Shown: in pieces, positions 25,401 through 33,091 of the stretch
Layout of the letters: each line of letters opens with the position of its first letter
Position numbering within the stretch: the first letter of the stretch is position 1
Assembly: GCF_000612625.1 (NCBI RefSeq)
Contig: NZ_CCAS010000043.1
Coordinates: 1 to 33,091 of the forward strand
Direction: 5' to 3'
DNA length: 33,091 nucleotides
Source: Neobacillus jeddahensis
Lineage (GTDB): Bacteria; Bacillota; Bacilli; Bacillales; Cytobacillaceae
Translations under genes and position numbers: made by a program
The notes under the pieces: generated by a model
The model's database searches: none
Told to the model about the DNA's origin: nothing
What the model saw: only the letters and a program-made list of their open reading frames with translations

Positions 25401-25727
25401 TTCGTTATTCTTGCGGAAGGTGACATCTACCCCTTCCACTAAAAGAGTGTGAAATTGTTTATTATTTTCCGTTAAGGATGGACTATTGAAGGTAATGATC
25501 TTTCGAAAGGCTTCTTCTAGTGCTTCCTCAGGTAAATTCCGATTCAAGCGATAAAGGGCATCCCGTATTCGTTGTTCCAAAATGACTTCGCGATAATCCC
25601 GCCTTTCAGGTCGTTCCCCATCATGACCGATTTCAGGACCAAATACATATTCATATCCAAGTTCTTGGAGAATCTCAATTGTCGCTTCTTCTAGTAGATC
25701 CTCCGTAAAGTTTTCTAATGAGCTCAA
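22479..25727 (-). CDS. hsdR: Type I restriction enzyme R subunit (HsdR)
   Basis: The 1082-residue motor and nuclease subunit of a type I restriction enzyme; with HsdM2S it translocates DNA using ATP and cuts it far from the unmodified target. The nuclease domain has the PD-(D/E)xK set RPDVLIF (D145) and VAVELKS (E159-L-K161). The helicase part has Walker A TQGSGKS (315-321), [20 protein letters not shown] (DEAH 436-439), GFTGTP, and IARVNRVF as motif VI. The C-terminal helical domain binds the methyltransferase core. Length is normal and I see no damage. The TTG start at 25727 has a strong ribosome site GGAGGAG. It follows the Uma2-family gene by 27 bases and overlaps the PC4-like gene. Confidence 0.95.
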   Translation of the reverse strand: MSSLENFTEDLLEEATIEILQELGYEYVFGPEIGHDGERPERRDYREVILEQRIRDALYRLNRNLPEEALEEAFRKIITFNSPSLTENNKQFHTLLVEGVDVTFRKNNEIKTEKAVMVDFANPERNEFLAVNQFTIIEKEERRPDVLIFVNGLPLVAVELKSASDENVGIENAYNQIQTYKHDIPALFHYNAFCILSDGINAKAGTITSNEERYMNWRSIDGMTVEPLEVPQYEVVIRGMLEKNRLIDILQNFILFQESKDPEYDEEGTKIGDKKTIIKIMAAYHQYFAVKKAVDSTKLATAEQGDRKIGVIWHTQGSGKSFSMVFYTAALVKQLNNPTIVVITDRNDLDEQLYTTFAKSEDILRQTPKQAHIRKLTAEQKLQQANDHSKELNGLYDLLNDRQSGGIIFTTIQKFKPEDGEMPVLTDRRNVIIIADEAHRSQYGLEAKTDTKTGEVKYGYAKYLRDALPNASFIGFTGTPIELEDKSTPAVFGHYIDVYDMTRAVEDEATVKIYYENRIIKLETDEEELKKIDEEFEDITEGQEDQTREKYKTKWSRLEAIVGSPNRVKKLAQDIIEHYEVKSQTISGKAMVVCMSRRICVDLYDEIVKLRPDWHHDDLEKGTIKVVMTGSAGDNERLQKHIGGKQRRDTLARRMKDTSDDLKIVIVRDMWLTGFDVPSMHTMYIDKPMKGHNLMQAIARVNRVFKDKSGGVVVDYLGILESLKKALKQYTDSDKENTGIDTDAAVAVMQEKLEVLRAMFHQYDYTAYMGNSQAGRIRAITGGMNFILGLEEKQQKEFKQFAVEVAKAHSLCAATEEGKAAALEVSYFKAVKASLAKLETRKPPKNTKKEIEARVTQMLERSIISEDVIDVFDTLGMKRPEISLLSEEFLEEVRQLKHKNLALEMLKKLLEGNLKAMEKRNLVKSEKFSEKLKKALNKYRNQAITNAEVIEELIRMAKEIKAMRDREQDLGLNDDEVAFYDALTADEAIKEFMDDETLRKIAHELTNAIKRNISIDWSVRKSAQAGMRKIIKRLLKKYDYPPKQAKQALEVVMKQAELMCGNTVSFDLGLKNVADPSSDYVF

Positions 25728-25754
25728 GAGCCTCTCCTCCGTTTATTTCCTCTT

Positions 25755-26333
25755 CTAATACTCTGAGAAAATGTGTTTAAGACTTAGAGTTAAATCTTCT
25801 AGTATGTTGACCTTGATGGAATCTTCCTTTGTATAGAATCCTGACGAGATAAATCGATTGTTTTGTAATAAAAAAACTTCCACAAATTCATTTGAAGGGT
25901 CAACAATCCAATATTCTCTGACTCCCGCCTTTTGATAATGATTAAATTTGATGACTCTGTCATTCCGAGCCGTTGAGGGTGAAAGAATTTCAATCGCCAA
26001 ATCGGGAGCACCAACAATGTTTTGGTGGTTTATTTTGTTTCGATCACATACCACCACAATATCCGGTTGAACCCAATCCTTTATTTTCTCATTTGACATC
26101 GTCTGATCTGCGAAAAGACAGACATCGATGGGAGATCCATATACGCTGCACTCTTTTCCCCTTAAATACGTGCCAAACTCGATTAATAACTCTCTTTGGA
26201 CATGTTGGTGCTTTGTTGTTGGTGCTGGTGACATACTGATGATCTGTCCATCGATCACTTCATAGTGAACATCCTCCGGAGACTTCAGATAATCTGCGTA
26301 AGTGTAATTTGAGTGTGGTTGATTGATGCTCAT
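25755..26333 (-). CDS. Uma2-family (DUF820) putative endonuclease
   Basis: A 192-residue PD-(D/E)xK-fold protein of the Uma2 family. Typical blocks are the opening YADYLKSPEDVHYEVIDG, the WVQPDIVVVCDRNK strand (conserved PD), and GAPDLAIEILSPSTARND followed by YQKAGVREYWIVDP; these hold the acidic residues and the lysine of the nuclease core. Uma2 proteins are common in cyanobacteria and in some Firmicutes and are seldom characterised. Ribosome site AAAGGG precedes ATG 26333; a GTG at 26342 overlaps it. It lies inside the type I operon, 24 bases after the small basic protein gene and 27 before hsdR, which is an unusual position for it and suggests an accessory nuclease role. Confidence 0.85.
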   Translation of the reverse strand: MSINQPHSNYTYADYLKSPEDVHYEVIDGQIISMSPAPTTKHQHVQRELLIEFGTYLRGKECSVYGSPIDVCLFADQTMSNEKIKDWVQPDIVVVCDRNKINHQNIVGAPDLAIEILSPSTARNDRVIKFNHYQKAGVREYWIVDPSNEFVEVFLLQNNRFISSGFYTKEDSIKVNILEDLTLSLKHIFSEY

Positions 26334-26357
26334 TCTTTTCACCCTTTCTTCGTTTTA

Positions 26358-26561
26358 TTATTTGAACAGCTTTTTAATCAGTTTAAAAATATCAAACGTG
26401 GTTCGATTGTAAACTTTGTTATAGGCATACTTTTTGGGATTTCGTAACCAGCCATATCCCCTCGGCATCTTCAAACCTGCCCGATGGACAATCTGTCTCT
26501 TGATGCTCGTTCGCGCTGAAATTCTTCTCTTCAAGCTAGGCTTCCTCATTCCGAATTTCAT
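26358..26561 (-). CDS. Small very basic protein of the type I operon
   Basis: A 67-residue protein, strongly basic: RKPSLKRRISARTSIKRQIV, then MPRGYGWLRNPKKYAYNKVY and a hydrophobic end FDIFKLIKKLF. The GYGW-x-RNPKK-x-AYNK-x-YNRTT block recurs, in my recollection, in short proteins beside type I restriction genes and in mobile elements of Bacilli; no function is established. The charge suggests nucleic-acid binding. AGGAGA is 10 bases before the ATG. It begins 14 bases after the hsdS stop and ends 24 before the Uma2 gene. Confidence 0.72.
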   Translation of the reverse strand: MKFGMRKPSLKRRISARTSIKRQIVHRAGLKMPRGYGWLRNPKKYAYNKVYNRTTFDIFKLIKKLFK

Positions 26562-26575
26562 ACAGCAGCATCTCC

Positions 26576-27766
26576 TTAGGATTCAAGTGGCACTCTAATT
26601 TCACCGGACATTAGTTTTGGGAGGAGGGTATCTCTAACTTTAGATACTTTTATATTTTCTTCTTTACCGAAAGCAGACCTTTCAAAAAACTTATACTCAA
26701 TATTATAATATTTCTCTAATAAACTTAATGGTGGCATCATTACTTTGAGACTATTTAAAATACTTTGGTTAATCAATGGCTGTGCAGACCCCCCTGCTTT
26801 ATCTCTTAAAGATGAATTTAATAGACATCTGTATAAATACGGTAAAAAGGACTTCTTTATAGGAGAAGCTATTATTGCATTATCTGTTATCCAACACGGT
26901 TTTAAAGATAACTGGATTGAACCACAGTAAGCACCTACTCTTCCAATTACTATACATGGATCAAACTGTAGTATTTCATTAGTTCTCCCAATCACTCCAT
27001 TTGACCCAAAGATTAAATTGTTCCCCTGATCTGTTCTTAGCCCTTCCTTAATACCTTTTCCATTTCTAAAATTACCCAACACTTTTAATGTACTAATTTC
27101 CCAACCTTTAGGCATGATTCCAAACTCACTTTCAACCATTTCCCCACCACTAGACTTATACGGCTCGCCATCATCATTAGGAAATTCAAAATCAACAAAC
27201 CATTGTTTAAAAATGGCTTGAGCCATTTCTTCTAGTTTTTTGTTGATTTGGTTGTTTATTTCGATTTTTTCATCTAGGGATGAAAATATATTCGCTATTT
27301 CTTTTTGTTCCTTTAGTGGCGGCAACAAAATCATTGTATTTTCAATTACATTTGTTTGTGCTCTTTGTCTTCCAGTAGTTCCAGTCATAGATTTTATCGA
27401 AATATTCCTTATTTCTGGCGAGATGCTTAAGTAATAGATGAAATTATTATCCGTTATGCCTACCTTTTCTCTTAATACAATAAATTCTGTTGATCCAAAC
27501 CCAATTTCATCTTTATTTAATATTGTTACCTGCGCGGTTTTACCATTTTCCAAGCAAGGGGTAATTCTGGCTAATAAGGTATCACCATTTCTAAATTTAC
27601 TTCCACCCATAAACTCTGTAAGCTCATAGCCTTCTATTTTTCTATGAAAAGGACTTAGTTTATCCATCCCAATCTTTTTTAAAATAGTTCCTTTTTTAAT
27701 ACTCTCTGTTGGATTAAAATGAATTACATCCTTTAGGGATACCTCTTCCCATTCTTTAAAACTCAT
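26576..27766 (-). CDS. hsdS: Type I restriction enzyme specificity subunit (HsdS)
   Basis: A 396-residue specificity subunit that recognises the bipartite target. It has the usual order: target-recognition domain 1 (about residues 5-150), a conserved coiled-coil spacer starting [20 protein letters not shown] and [18 protein letters not shown], domain 2 (from [10 protein letters not shown], residues ~220-350), and the second conserved helix [19 protein letters not shown] 27766 lies inside the end of hsdM (overlap about 11 bases), with the ribosome site GGAGG 8 bases before, so the two are translationally coupled. The frame opens two codons earlier at TTG 27772. The recognised sequence cannot be read from the protein. 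Confidence 0.93.
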   Translation of the reverse strand: MSFKEWEEVSLKDVIHFNPTESIKKGTILKKIGMDKLSPFHRKIEGYELTEFMGGSKFRNGDTLLARITPCLENGKTAQVTILNKDEIGFGSTEFIVLREKVGITDNNFIYYLSISPEIRNISIKSMTGTTGRQRAQTNVIENTMILLPPLKEQKEIANIFSSLDEKIEINNQINKKLEEMAQAIFKQWFVDFEFPNDDGEPYKSSGGEMVESEFGIMPKGWEISTLKVLGNFRNGKGIKEGLRTDQGNNLIFGSNGVIGRTNEILQFDPCIVIGRVGAYCGSIQLSLKPCWITDNAIIASPIKKSFLPYLYRCLLNSSLRDKAGGSAQPLINQSILNSLKVMMPPLSLLEKYYNIEYKFFERSAFGKEENIKVSKVRDTLLPKLMSGEIRVPLES

Positions 27767-29282
27767 ACCCAATTCCTCCTAGTTTTTTACGAATCTCTTC
27801 TTCTAGGCGGCTGGATTTTGCGAATAACTCCCCCAACTCACTTGTTAAACTCTCCATTTTTTCTTCAAACGGAATCCCATCATCTTCAACCTCTTCAATA
27901 CCAACATAGCGACCAGGAGTTAAAATATATTCATTTTCACGTACTTCTTCTATCTTTACTGCCTTTGAGAAACCTTGAACATCTTTATAGGAACCATTTG
28001 CATTTCTCCAGTTGTGGTAAGTGTCAGCAATTTTACTTATATCTTCATTATTTAACTCACGGTGGCGGCGATCAACCAATGAACCTAAATTACGGGCATC
28101 TATAAATAAAATCTCATGCTCTCGATTACGATTTTTATCATGTTCTTTCTTATTTCTATTAAGAATCCATAAGCTTACAGGAATTCCAGTTGAGTAAAAC
28201 AATTTATCTGGTAAAGCAACAATACAATCAACTAAATCCGCATTAATTAAGTTTTTCCGAATTTCACCTTCATTAGAGGTGTTGGAACTTAATGAGCCAT
28301 TTGCCAAGACAATCCCCGCTACTCCATTTGGAGCTAGGTGATAGACCATATGTTGTAGCCAGGCATAGTTGGCATTCCCTTCTGGTGGTGTACCGAATTT
28401 CCAGCGAACATCATCTGTTAATTTGCTGCCTCCCCAGTCACTAATGTTAAAAGGTGGATTGGCTAAGATATAATCTGCTTTTAATGAACGGTGTAAATCA
28501 TGATGGAAGGTATCGGCATGCTGATCGCCTAGGTTCCCTTCTAGTCCACGAATCGCTAAGTTCATTCTACACAGCTTCCAAGTAGTAGAGTTTAATTCTT
28601 GACCATAAATGGATAAGTTACTGATTTTCCCTTGATGTTCCTCTACGAACTTTTCACTTTGAATAAACATCCCACCGCTACCACAAGCCGGGTCATAAAT
28701 ACGCCCTTGGTATGGTTCGATCATTTCAACTAATGTTTTAACGACGCTAGTTGGCGTATAGAATTCACCACCGCCTTTTCCTTCAACACTGGCAAACTGA
28801 CCTAAGAAATATTCATAGACACGGCCCAGTAAATCCTTCTCTCCATTTCCATGCAATTTAATAGTAGAAATAAGGTCAATTAATTCGCCTAAACGTCGTT
28901 TATCTAACTCTGGACGAGCATAACGTTTATCTAAAACCCCTTTTAGTGGCGGGTTTTCTTTTTCAATTAAAATCATCGCATCATCGATAAATTGACCAAT
29001 CTTTGTATCTTTGGCATGGTCTTTGATGAACTCCCAACGTGCTTCTGCCGGAACCCAGAAGATGTTCTCGGATTCATACTCATCACGATCCTCTTCAAAG
29101 CCATCTCCCTCTTCCACAAGCTCATTGTATTTAGTTTCAAATTTATCAGAAATGTATTTTAGGAAAATAAGACCGAGGACCACATGCTTATAATCACTTG
29201 CATCCATACTCCCTCTTAATTTATCGGCTGCTTTCCATAATGTTTCTTCAAAACCTACATTGGCTGTTGTTGTTGATGACAT
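27756..29282 (-). CDS. hsdM: Type I modification methyltransferase (HsdM)
   Basis: A 508-residue adenine-N6 methyltransferase subunit that methylates the host target and, with HsdS and HsdR, forms the restriction complex. The N-terminal helical HsdM_N domain (residues ~10-155) is followed by the SAM domain: motif [12 protein letters not shown] (196-206), motif IV NPPFN (275-279), and [15 protein letters not shown] before it. The C-terminal helix interacts with HsdS. Length and motifs are normal. Ribosome site GGAGG lies 9 bases before ATG 29282. It follows the regulator gene by 21 bases and overlaps hsdS. Confidence 0.95.
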   Translation of the reverse strand: MSSTTTANVGFEETLWKAADKLRGSMDASDYKHVVLGLIFLKYISDKFETKYNELVEEGDGFEEDRDEYESENIFWVPAEARWEFIKDHAKDTKIGQFIDDAMILIEKENPPLKGVLDKRYARPELDKRRLGELIDLISTIKLHGNGEKDLLGRVYEYFLGQFASVEGKGGGEFYTPTSVVKTLVEMIEPYQGRIYDPACGSGGMFIQSEKFVEEHQGKISNLSIYGQELNSTTWKLCRMNLAIRGLEGNLGDQHADTFHHDLHRSLKADYILANPPFNISDWGGSKLTDDVRWKFGTPPEGNANYAWLQHMVYHLAPNGVAGIVLANGSLSSNTSNEGEIRKNLINADLVDCIVALPDKLFYSTGIPVSLWILNRNKKEHDKNRNREHEILFIDARNLGSLVDRRHRELNNEDISKIADTYHNWRNANGSYKDVQGFSKAVKIEEVRENEYILTPGRYVGIEEVEDDGIPFEEKMESLTSELGELFAKSSRLEEEIRKKLGGIGYEF

Positions 29283-29303
29283 GTTTGTATTCCTCCAGTA
29301 TTC

Positions 29304-29900
29304 CTAATAATTATGGTCGTCAAATACTTCAAAAATCTCGGATTCAAATTCGTCTTGATCTGGCTCACTATTAATCCAATCCGGGAGCACCTCTAAATAA
29401 TGGCCTAATGCTTCAATGGTTTTCTGCAGGATTGCTTCGTGCTGTTTTTTTTCGAGCAACTCGACTACTAATGCAAATGTATCCATATATGGATTTTCAT
29501 CGACAATCTCTATCGCAGCTTTAAAACGTTCTATTAACTTTGCTTTTTCAATGGAACGTTCCATTGTGTTCATTTCTTCTCGATCATAAACAGGTACATC
29601 CACTAGAAAGTCCTGTTTTTCATTTAATGTGAACTGTGAACGATGACTTTCGACCACAGGTTTTAAATCTCTCTTTAATTTTTCCTTTTGAAGTTCTAAT
29701 TTTTCAAGATCGGTTAGTTCTTTTGAAAAATAGACAGCATTGATTTCAAACATTTCCTCTAATACGGGTAAATATTTCTTTGGAATATTTTGTTTTCCTT
29801 TAATCCACATATTAATATTTTGTTTTTTTATACCAAGCTTGTCAGCTAAGTCTATATGCTGCATTTGGTTCAAGTTGAGAATATACTCGAGGCCATTCAA
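29304..29900 (-). CDS. HTH regulator heading the type I operon
   Basis: A 198-residue protein with a Cro/CI-type helix-turn-helix at residues ~1-50: LNLNQMQHIDLADKLGIKKQ followed by NINMWIKGKQNIPKKYLPVL. The remainder is a predicted coiled-coil and helical region with a VDENPYMDTFALVVELLEKK stretch, and no known effector domain. I choose TTG 29900, 7 bases after GGGGG; a longer frame opens at TTG 29933 but its start would lie in the palindrome that probably is the operator. The gene heads the seven-gene operon, 21 bases before hsdM. Regulators in this position delay or balance restriction; it probably binds its own promoter and that at 30691-30757. Confidence 0.78.
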   Translation of the reverse strand: MNGLEYILNLNQMQHIDLADKLGIKKQNINMWIKGKQNIPKKYLPVLEEMFEINAVYFSKELTDLEKLELQKEKLKRDLKPVVESHRSQFTLNEKQDFLVDVPVYDREEMNTMERSIEKAKLIERFKAAIEIVDENPYMDTFALVVELLEKKQHEAILQKTIEALGHYLEVLPDWINSEPDQDEFESEIFEVFDDHNY

Positions 29901-29918
29901 TCGCTCACCCCCACTGAC

Positions 29919-29972
29919 TATTGTCTTGGTCAATTTACCTTTATTTTACCCTATTTGACTTGACCATTACAA
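29919..29972 (-). promoter_or_regulatory. Promoter and operator of the type I restriction operon
   Basis: On the minus strand: -35 TTGTAA (29967-29972), 18-base spacer, -10 TAAAAT (29943-29948). Just downstream is TATTGTCTTGGTCAATT (29919-29935), a palindrome of the form TATTG-N-C-NNN-G-N-CAATA with one mismatch, where a bound repressor would block initiation. Two better copies lie at 30705 and 30741. The operator lies between the promoter and the ribosome site of the regulator gene, so autoregulation is likely. Confidence 0.6.
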
Positions 29973-30009
29973 TGAGGGGAAACATTGATCATCCCTGTTA
30001 TATTCAAAC

Positions 30010-30038
30010 AAAGGCAGAGTTATCTAACCCCTGCCTTT
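30010..30038 (-). terminator. Hairpin after the DUF4352 gene
   Basis: AAAGGCAG (30010-30017) and CTGCCTTT (30031-30038) pair perfectly. On the minus strand the stem is followed by TTTGTTTG, a weak T-run. The DUF4352 gene stops 12 bases upstream. Confidence 0.55.
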
Positions 30039-30049
30039 CTATCTATCCC

Positions 30050-30667
30050 TTATTTCAATTTAATTTGTTCGTACTCCCCACCAGACCAACCGAATCCACT
30101 TGAAACTTCTAATGAATAGCTGGCAGCATCCTGTGGTAATTCGAATACTAACTTTCCTTTCTTTGATAGCCCTGGATTAATATCTTGCAAGAAGAAATCC
30201 ATTGCCCCTTCTACCACCATCATGACATCTGAATCATTCGTTGGCTCAAATTCCCTTCCTTGATCATCCTTGATTTTGAACATATTACTATCTACCATTC
30301 TAGCTTTTTTATCATTATTGAAAGCTTCAATATCTATTACAACAAACTGGCCATCAGTTTTTGCTGATTCAATAAATTGATTATCCGATTTTATTTCCTT
30401 TGTTGATTCAACATTTAATACCTTATATCCAAGCTTGCCAGTGTTTACTAAATCCCCGACAATGAATGTTTTTTTTTCTGGCTCTTCCTCCTCTTTCTTT
30501 TCTTTTGGCTTTTGAGTATTCTCTTCAGATACGTTGCCCGTTGTTGCTACTGCTTTGGATGAATCCTCCTGTGTTTGTTCTTTTTCTCCATCCAGCATCG
30601 AACCGATTACACCAAGGACAATAATTACTCCAAAAACGATCATGATTATTTTTCCTATTTTCTTCAT
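30050..30667 (-). CDS. Membrane-anchored DUF4352 (telokin-like) protein
   Basis: A 205-residue protein with an N-terminal membrane anchor (residues ~5-26, KIGKIIMIVFGVIIVLGVIG), a low-complexity lysine/glutamate-rich spacer (KPKEKKEEEEPEKK), and a DUF4352 immunoglobulin-like domain from ~residue 70 (FVVIDIEAFNNDKKARMVDS, then GKLVFELPQDA) to the end. No lipobox cysteine is visible, so it is anchored rather than lipidated. DUF4352 proteins are secreted or surface-exposed; many lie on conjugative elements and plasmids. ATG 30667 follows the ribosome site GGGGGAA; a TTG 3 bases before is also possible. Two promoters carrying copies of the type I operon's palindrome stand before it, linking its expression to the regulator there. 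Confidence 0.8.
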   Translation of the reverse strand: MKKIGKIIMIVFGVIIVLGVIGSMLDGEKEQTQEDSSKAVATTGNVSEENTQKPKEKKEEEEPEKKTFIVGDLVNTGKLGYKVLNVESTKEIKSDNQFIESAKTDGQFVVIDIEAFNNDKKARMVDSNMFKIKDDQGREFEPTNDSDVMMVVEGAMDFFLQDINPGLSKKGKLVFELPQDAASYSLEVSSGFGWSGGEYEQIKLK

Positions 30668-30690
30668 CAAACGTTCCCCCTAATTTCATT

Positions 30691-30757
30691 TTTTTATGAC
30701 AGTTTATTGTCTCAGTCAATAAATTAATGTTACTTCATTTTATTGTCTTGGTCAATA
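30691..30757 (-). promoter_or_regulatory. Tandem promoters with two palindromic operators (DUF4352 gene)
   Basis: TATTGTCTTGGTCAATA (30741-30757) and TATTGTCTCAGTCAATA (30705-30721) lie 36 bases apart. On the minus strand each embeds a -35: TTGACC with TAACAT 17 bases on (30727-30732), and TTGACT with TAAAAA 17 bases on (30691-30696). The palindrome therefore covers both -35 boxes. The same motif is at 29919-29935. A repressor bound here would block both promoters. Confidence 0.65.
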
Positions 30758-30800
30758 TTTATTTTTAAAAAAAGAGAAGTCTGCTTAACGTAAGAAATGG

Positions 30801-30844
30801 CCTGGCCCCCGATGTATTAAAGTGCTAATGTATCAGGGGTCAGG
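30801..30844. repeat. Intergenic 19-bp hairpin with CCTGgCCCC / GGGGTCAGG
   Basis: Arms 30801-30819 and 30826-30844 pair over 19 bases with one mismatch and two G-T pairs, with a 6-base loop. The GGGGTCAGG end belongs to the same motif family as the GTGCCTGAC repeats at 2067-2104. No T-run follows on either strand and no gene ends here, so a mobile palindromic repeat is more likely than a terminator. Confidence 0.5.
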
Positions 30845-31038
30845 TACTAATATCCAAAAAGAGATTCCAAACTGATTCCTCAACCTCTGGGTGATTGTTA
30901 TAATGAAATAGAATATAGTTTGTTTATTACCAAGTGTTATTGCATTTTTCTAGATGTTGAATTTTATAGATAGACCGGTGCGATCTAATAGAACTCGTTC
31001 TGGGGTAAGCTTAAATCTACTTTGAGGTGTAAATACAA

Positions 31039-31305
31039 ATGGGGAAAAAGAAGAAAAAATCTAAACAGAAGCAAAAAGAGGACTTCGGTAGTGCCGAATT
31101 TTACTGTGCCAAATGCGATTACAAGTTTGAAGTTGATTGGGAAACAATATGGGACATTCAAGAATGCACCCACGGATATGTAGGTTATCAATTAAATGAT
31201 ACCTTTATCAGTTGCGAAAAATGTGGTGAACTTTGTGTTGACGAAGAAAAAGGAGAAGTTTCGATGACAGCCACAATGATTACAGATGATGAACTTCCTT
31301 TTTAA
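31039..31305 (+). CDS. Small zinc-ribbon protein of unknown function
   Basis: An 88-residue protein with a highly basic start (MGKKKKKSKQKQKED) followed by a zinc-ribbon-like pattern: C23-x2-C26 (FYCAKCDYKF) and C59-x2-C62 (SCEKCGEL), with extra Cys43 and Cys66. This would bind one zinc ion. The last residues are acidic. Ribosome site GAGGTG is about 9 bases before the ATG. It is the only plus-strand gene in the right half, lying between the DUF4352 gene and the ATPase. I do not recognise a family. Confidence 0.65.
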   Translation: MGKKKKKSKQKQKEDFGSAEFYCAKCDYKFEVDWETIWDIQECTHGYVGYQLNDTFISCEKCGELCVDEEKGEVSMTATMITDDELPF

Positions 31306-31378
31306 AAAGTGCTGTAAATATACTATCAATAGTGTGGCCATACGGAAAACACCTCCTTTACTGTTCCGTCTAAATGTC

Positions 31379-31660
31379 TTACGAACTATAAATTTTTAAA
31401 AGGGCATTTAATTTATCATTAGCATGAATATTTACTTCAACCCCAAACCATTCATGTTGTTTAAATTGAAAGGCTTGTTTATTACTTAATATTGTTAAAA
31501 TGGCAACAAAGGTATTGTCTTTTTCATTAATATAGGACTGCCATTCGTTTTCAATAATGCCCTTCCCCACACTATCCCATTTGTCGGATTCGTTGATTAT
31601 ACGAATACATGTGTTTATCGCGCTTATCATCCGCTCTTTAAAAACTTGTTCTGTAATCAT
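31379..31660 (-). CDS. Small unknown protein after the zinc-hook ATPase
   Basis: A 93-residue soluble protein, mostly helical: MITEQVFKERMISAINTCIR at the start, then KWDSVGKGIIENEWQSYINE and strand-like FQFKQHEWFGVEVNI near the end. I do not recognise it. ATG 31660 follows GGGGG by 6-7 bases; the frame also opens at 31705 but without a ribosome site. It is on the same strand as the ATPase, with the strong hairpin at 31720-31768 between them, so it is probably transcribed separately. Confidence 0.55.
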   Translation of the reverse strand: MITEQVFKERMISAINTCIRIINESDKWDSVGKGIIENEWQSYINEKDNTFVAILTILSNKQAFQFKQHEWFGVEVNIHANDKLNALLKIYSS

Positions 31661-31719
31661 TGGCATGCCCCCTGGATTTTTGATTTTAATGGATTTGCCT
31701 AGCAATGAGAAAATACATA

Positions 31720-31768
31720 AAAAAATATGGAATCTACCAAGGGATTATTAGTAGATTCCATATTTTTT
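31720..31768 (-). terminator. Terminator of the zinc-hook ATPase gene
   Basis: AAAAAATATGGAATCTAC (31720-31737) and its exact complement (31751-31768) form a perfect 18-bp stem with a 13-base loop, with a run of seven T on the minus strand. The right arm overlaps the ATPase stop codon (31767-31769). Confidence 0.85.
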
Positions 31769-33091
31769 ATTTTGAATATAAAGCTTGTTTTACATTAATA
31801 TTCCCAACACCTAACCCATACTTAATAAACTTATAACGAATATAGAGCGAAATATCATCTTCGTGGGTCGATACGATTAATTGCCTGTCCTTAAAATCAT
31901 TCCTGAGCAGCTCAACAAAAGAAGCCATGTTCATTTCATCCATGGTCTGCACGGGATCGTCAATCAGGAGTGTCATTATGCCGGAATTCCCATACACCTT
32001 GTTCAGAGCCAGTGTAAAGGCAATTACTGTTGACGAGAGCTGCCCTGAACTGAAGGAATGGACAATGTCATGGTCTGTTTTAACAGGCGGTACAAAATTC
32101 AATGATTTTAATTGGACTTCGCCTGTAGCTTCCGTCTCTTTTTCTTCCTTAATAAAAACGCCAATACCTCTTTGATGGTTCTGAATGATTTTTCCGCTAT
32201 ATATATAAAATGGTATTTCAATATCACTAATCATCTTTGCTCGGTGCCTGTTAATCTTATCGTTGTAAACCCCTATAAGCCTATTGATGGAGGAAAGTAT
32301 ATCATCAATTTTTCCAATTTTTTCTTTCAAGCCATTTGCCCTTTGAAAGGTTAAACTTGTTTGGAGAAAATACTGATACTCTATAAAATCCTTTTTCTCC
32401 TTAATGGACTCAAGCGTAATCTGATTCAGCAATTCATACTCTTCATTTAGGCGGTCCTTGAAAATTATTTTTAATGTATCCATATTCCCCCTGCAAAATT
32501 CATTTACCACTAACCTTTTACTTTGTATCTCCTGCTGCAAGGATTGAACTCTTTCCCCAATATCGTCGATAAACTTCATTTCACGATTGATGTATGGGTC
32601 AATGTTGATATTCAATTCCCTAAACCAGTCCTTTGCTTTTTCCATATCAGGAATAGAATCCTTATACTCAAACAATTGTGTAATAAAAGCCTTATCCAGT
32701 GTATTATCATGCAACCATTTTTCTATCAGTTCTATGATTACACTTATATGTTTGGTATAAAGGGTTTCCAATTCATCTTCAAAGTTCTTGGCACTAGCGT
32801 CCAGTGAAGCCCTTAAACTAGCCGTTTTTTCATTCATCTGGGCAATGAGGACTGCTAGGCTTTCTTTGGAATCCCCGCATAGAGGGCATTCTTTGGCGGA
32901 TTCAGGATTAATTTCAAGGTATGTTTTAAAATCCCTTTCCAGATTCCCCCTCGTTTGGATCAACTGGGTAACAACAGAGGATATGGTATTTGAATTGTCC
33001 TTATACGATTTAATCAGCTTGACCCTTTGTTCAACAATGTCCTTTTCAAAAGGTATGTTTATGTTCTCAAAAATAAAGCTCCAATCAATGC
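31767..33091 (-). CDS. Rad50/SbcC-like ATPase with zinc hook, C-terminal part (5' end off window)
   Basis: The frame is open to the right edge, so 440 C-terminal residues are visible. From the visible start they contain a coiled coil, a CPLCG zinc-hook half motif (about 41 residues before the first long helix), a second coiled coil, and the ATPase C-lobe: signature FSSGQLSSTVIAFTL, Walker B MTLLIDDPVQTMDEMN and D-loop, and the H-loop STHEDD. The zinc-hook and this order define a Rad50/SbcC/SMC-like protein, which needs a partner, often a nuclease. The closest internal TTG at 32963 is not a start. The gene ends inside its own terminator. A defence role is inferred from the neighbours. Confidence 0.85.
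   Translation of the reverse strand, partial: IDWSFIFENINIPFEKDIVEQRVKLIKSYKDNSNTISSVVTQLIQTRGNLERDFKTYLEINPESAKECPLCGDSKESLAVLIAQMNEKTASLRASLDASAKNFEDELETLYTKHISVIIELIEKWLHDNTLDKAFITQLFEYKDSIPDMEKAKDWFRELNINIDPYINREMKFIDDIGERVQSLQQEIQSKRLVVNEFCRGNMDTLKIIFKDRLNEEYELLNQITLESIKEKKDFIEYQYFLQTSLTFQRANGLKEKIGKIDDILSSINRLIGVYNDKINRHRAKMISDIEIPFYIYSGKIIQNHQRGIGVFIKEEKETEATGEVQLKSLNFVPPVKTDHDIVHSFSSGQLSSTVIAFTLALNKVYGNSGIMTLLIDDPVQTMDEMNMASFVELLRNDFKDRQLIVSTHEDDISLYIRYKFIKYGLGVGNINVKQALYSK

Noticed and set aside
29901..29933. 11-codon N-terminal extension of the restriction regulator from TTG 29933
   Set aside because: It would place coding sequence over the operator; TTG 29900 has the ribosome site.
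30801..30844. Terminator between the DUF4352 and zinc-ribbon genes
   Set aside because: No T-run on either strand and no gene ends nearby; classed as a repeat.
31767..33091. Identification of the zinc-hook ATPase as RloC or a Lamassu LmuB
   Set aside because: RloC needs a C-terminal anticodon-nuclease domain, absent here, and no LmuA or LmuC partner is visible; the N-terminal half is off the window.
1..33091. CRISPR array, tRNA or rRNA genes, prophage integrase or attachment sites
   Set aside because: No regular spacer-repeat pattern beyond the short repeats listed, no cloverleaf or rRNA-like stretch recognised, and no integrase gene.

Overview
The window looks like chromosomal DNA of a low-GC, spore-forming Bacillaceae (Bacillus/Neobacillus-like). 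The evidence is AT-rich intergenic DNA, strong GGAGG-type ribosome sites, frequent TTG starts, a sporulation-kinase-like sensor kinase, a YteA-type DksA/TraR protein and gene families typical of Bacillus. No rRNA, tRNA or CRISPR array was seen. The genus assignment is an inference from protein character, not from a marker gene.

Left third (1-11300) is ordinary accessory chromosome: the tail of an IS1182-type transposase at the edge, a YjiC-like glycosyltransferase, a DUF5655-like protein, an orphan membrane histidine kinase, two PhnB/VOC proteins, a flavin-dependent luciferase-like oxidoreductase, an MFS exporter, a DksA/TraR protein that has lost most of its zinc ligands, and small membrane proteins. 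Several broken genes sit between them: a transposase remnant with an internal deletion near 6500 and a small membrane protein frameshifted at a T5G5 run near 10530.

Middle (11600-15050): a two-domain TerD-like stress protein gene split by one lost base, an Eis-type and a small GNAT acetyltransferase, and then a scrambled second copy of part of the TerD-like gene.

Right half (15050-33091) reads as a defence island, all on the minus strand except one small zinc-ribbon gene. It has three blocks. (a) 15052-21713 holds two unrecognised proteins, a 1050-residue PLD-nuclease/DEAD helicase/DUF3427 protein and a DUF262-DUF1524 (GmrSD-like) nuclease gene. The nuclease gene is out of frame at three perfect 8-bp tandem repeats, a pattern expected of phase variation, and carries a second frameshift further on. 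(b) 22243-29900 is a compact seven-gene type I restriction-modification operon: Cro/CI-type regulator, hsdM, hsdS, a small basic protein, a Uma2-family putative nuclease, hsdR and a PC4/YdbC-like ssDNA-binding protein, closed by a clear terminator. A 17-bp palindrome overlaps the regulator's own promoter region and occurs twice more over the -35 boxes of a neighbouring DUF4352 gene, suggesting one regulon. (c) 31379-33091 has a small unknown protein and the C-terminal part of a zinc-hook, Rad50/SbcC-like ATPase that runs off the window.

The best candidate for something undescribed is block (a), both as a gene combination and because of the repeat-controlled nuclease. The shared operator family around block (b) is the best regulatory candidate.
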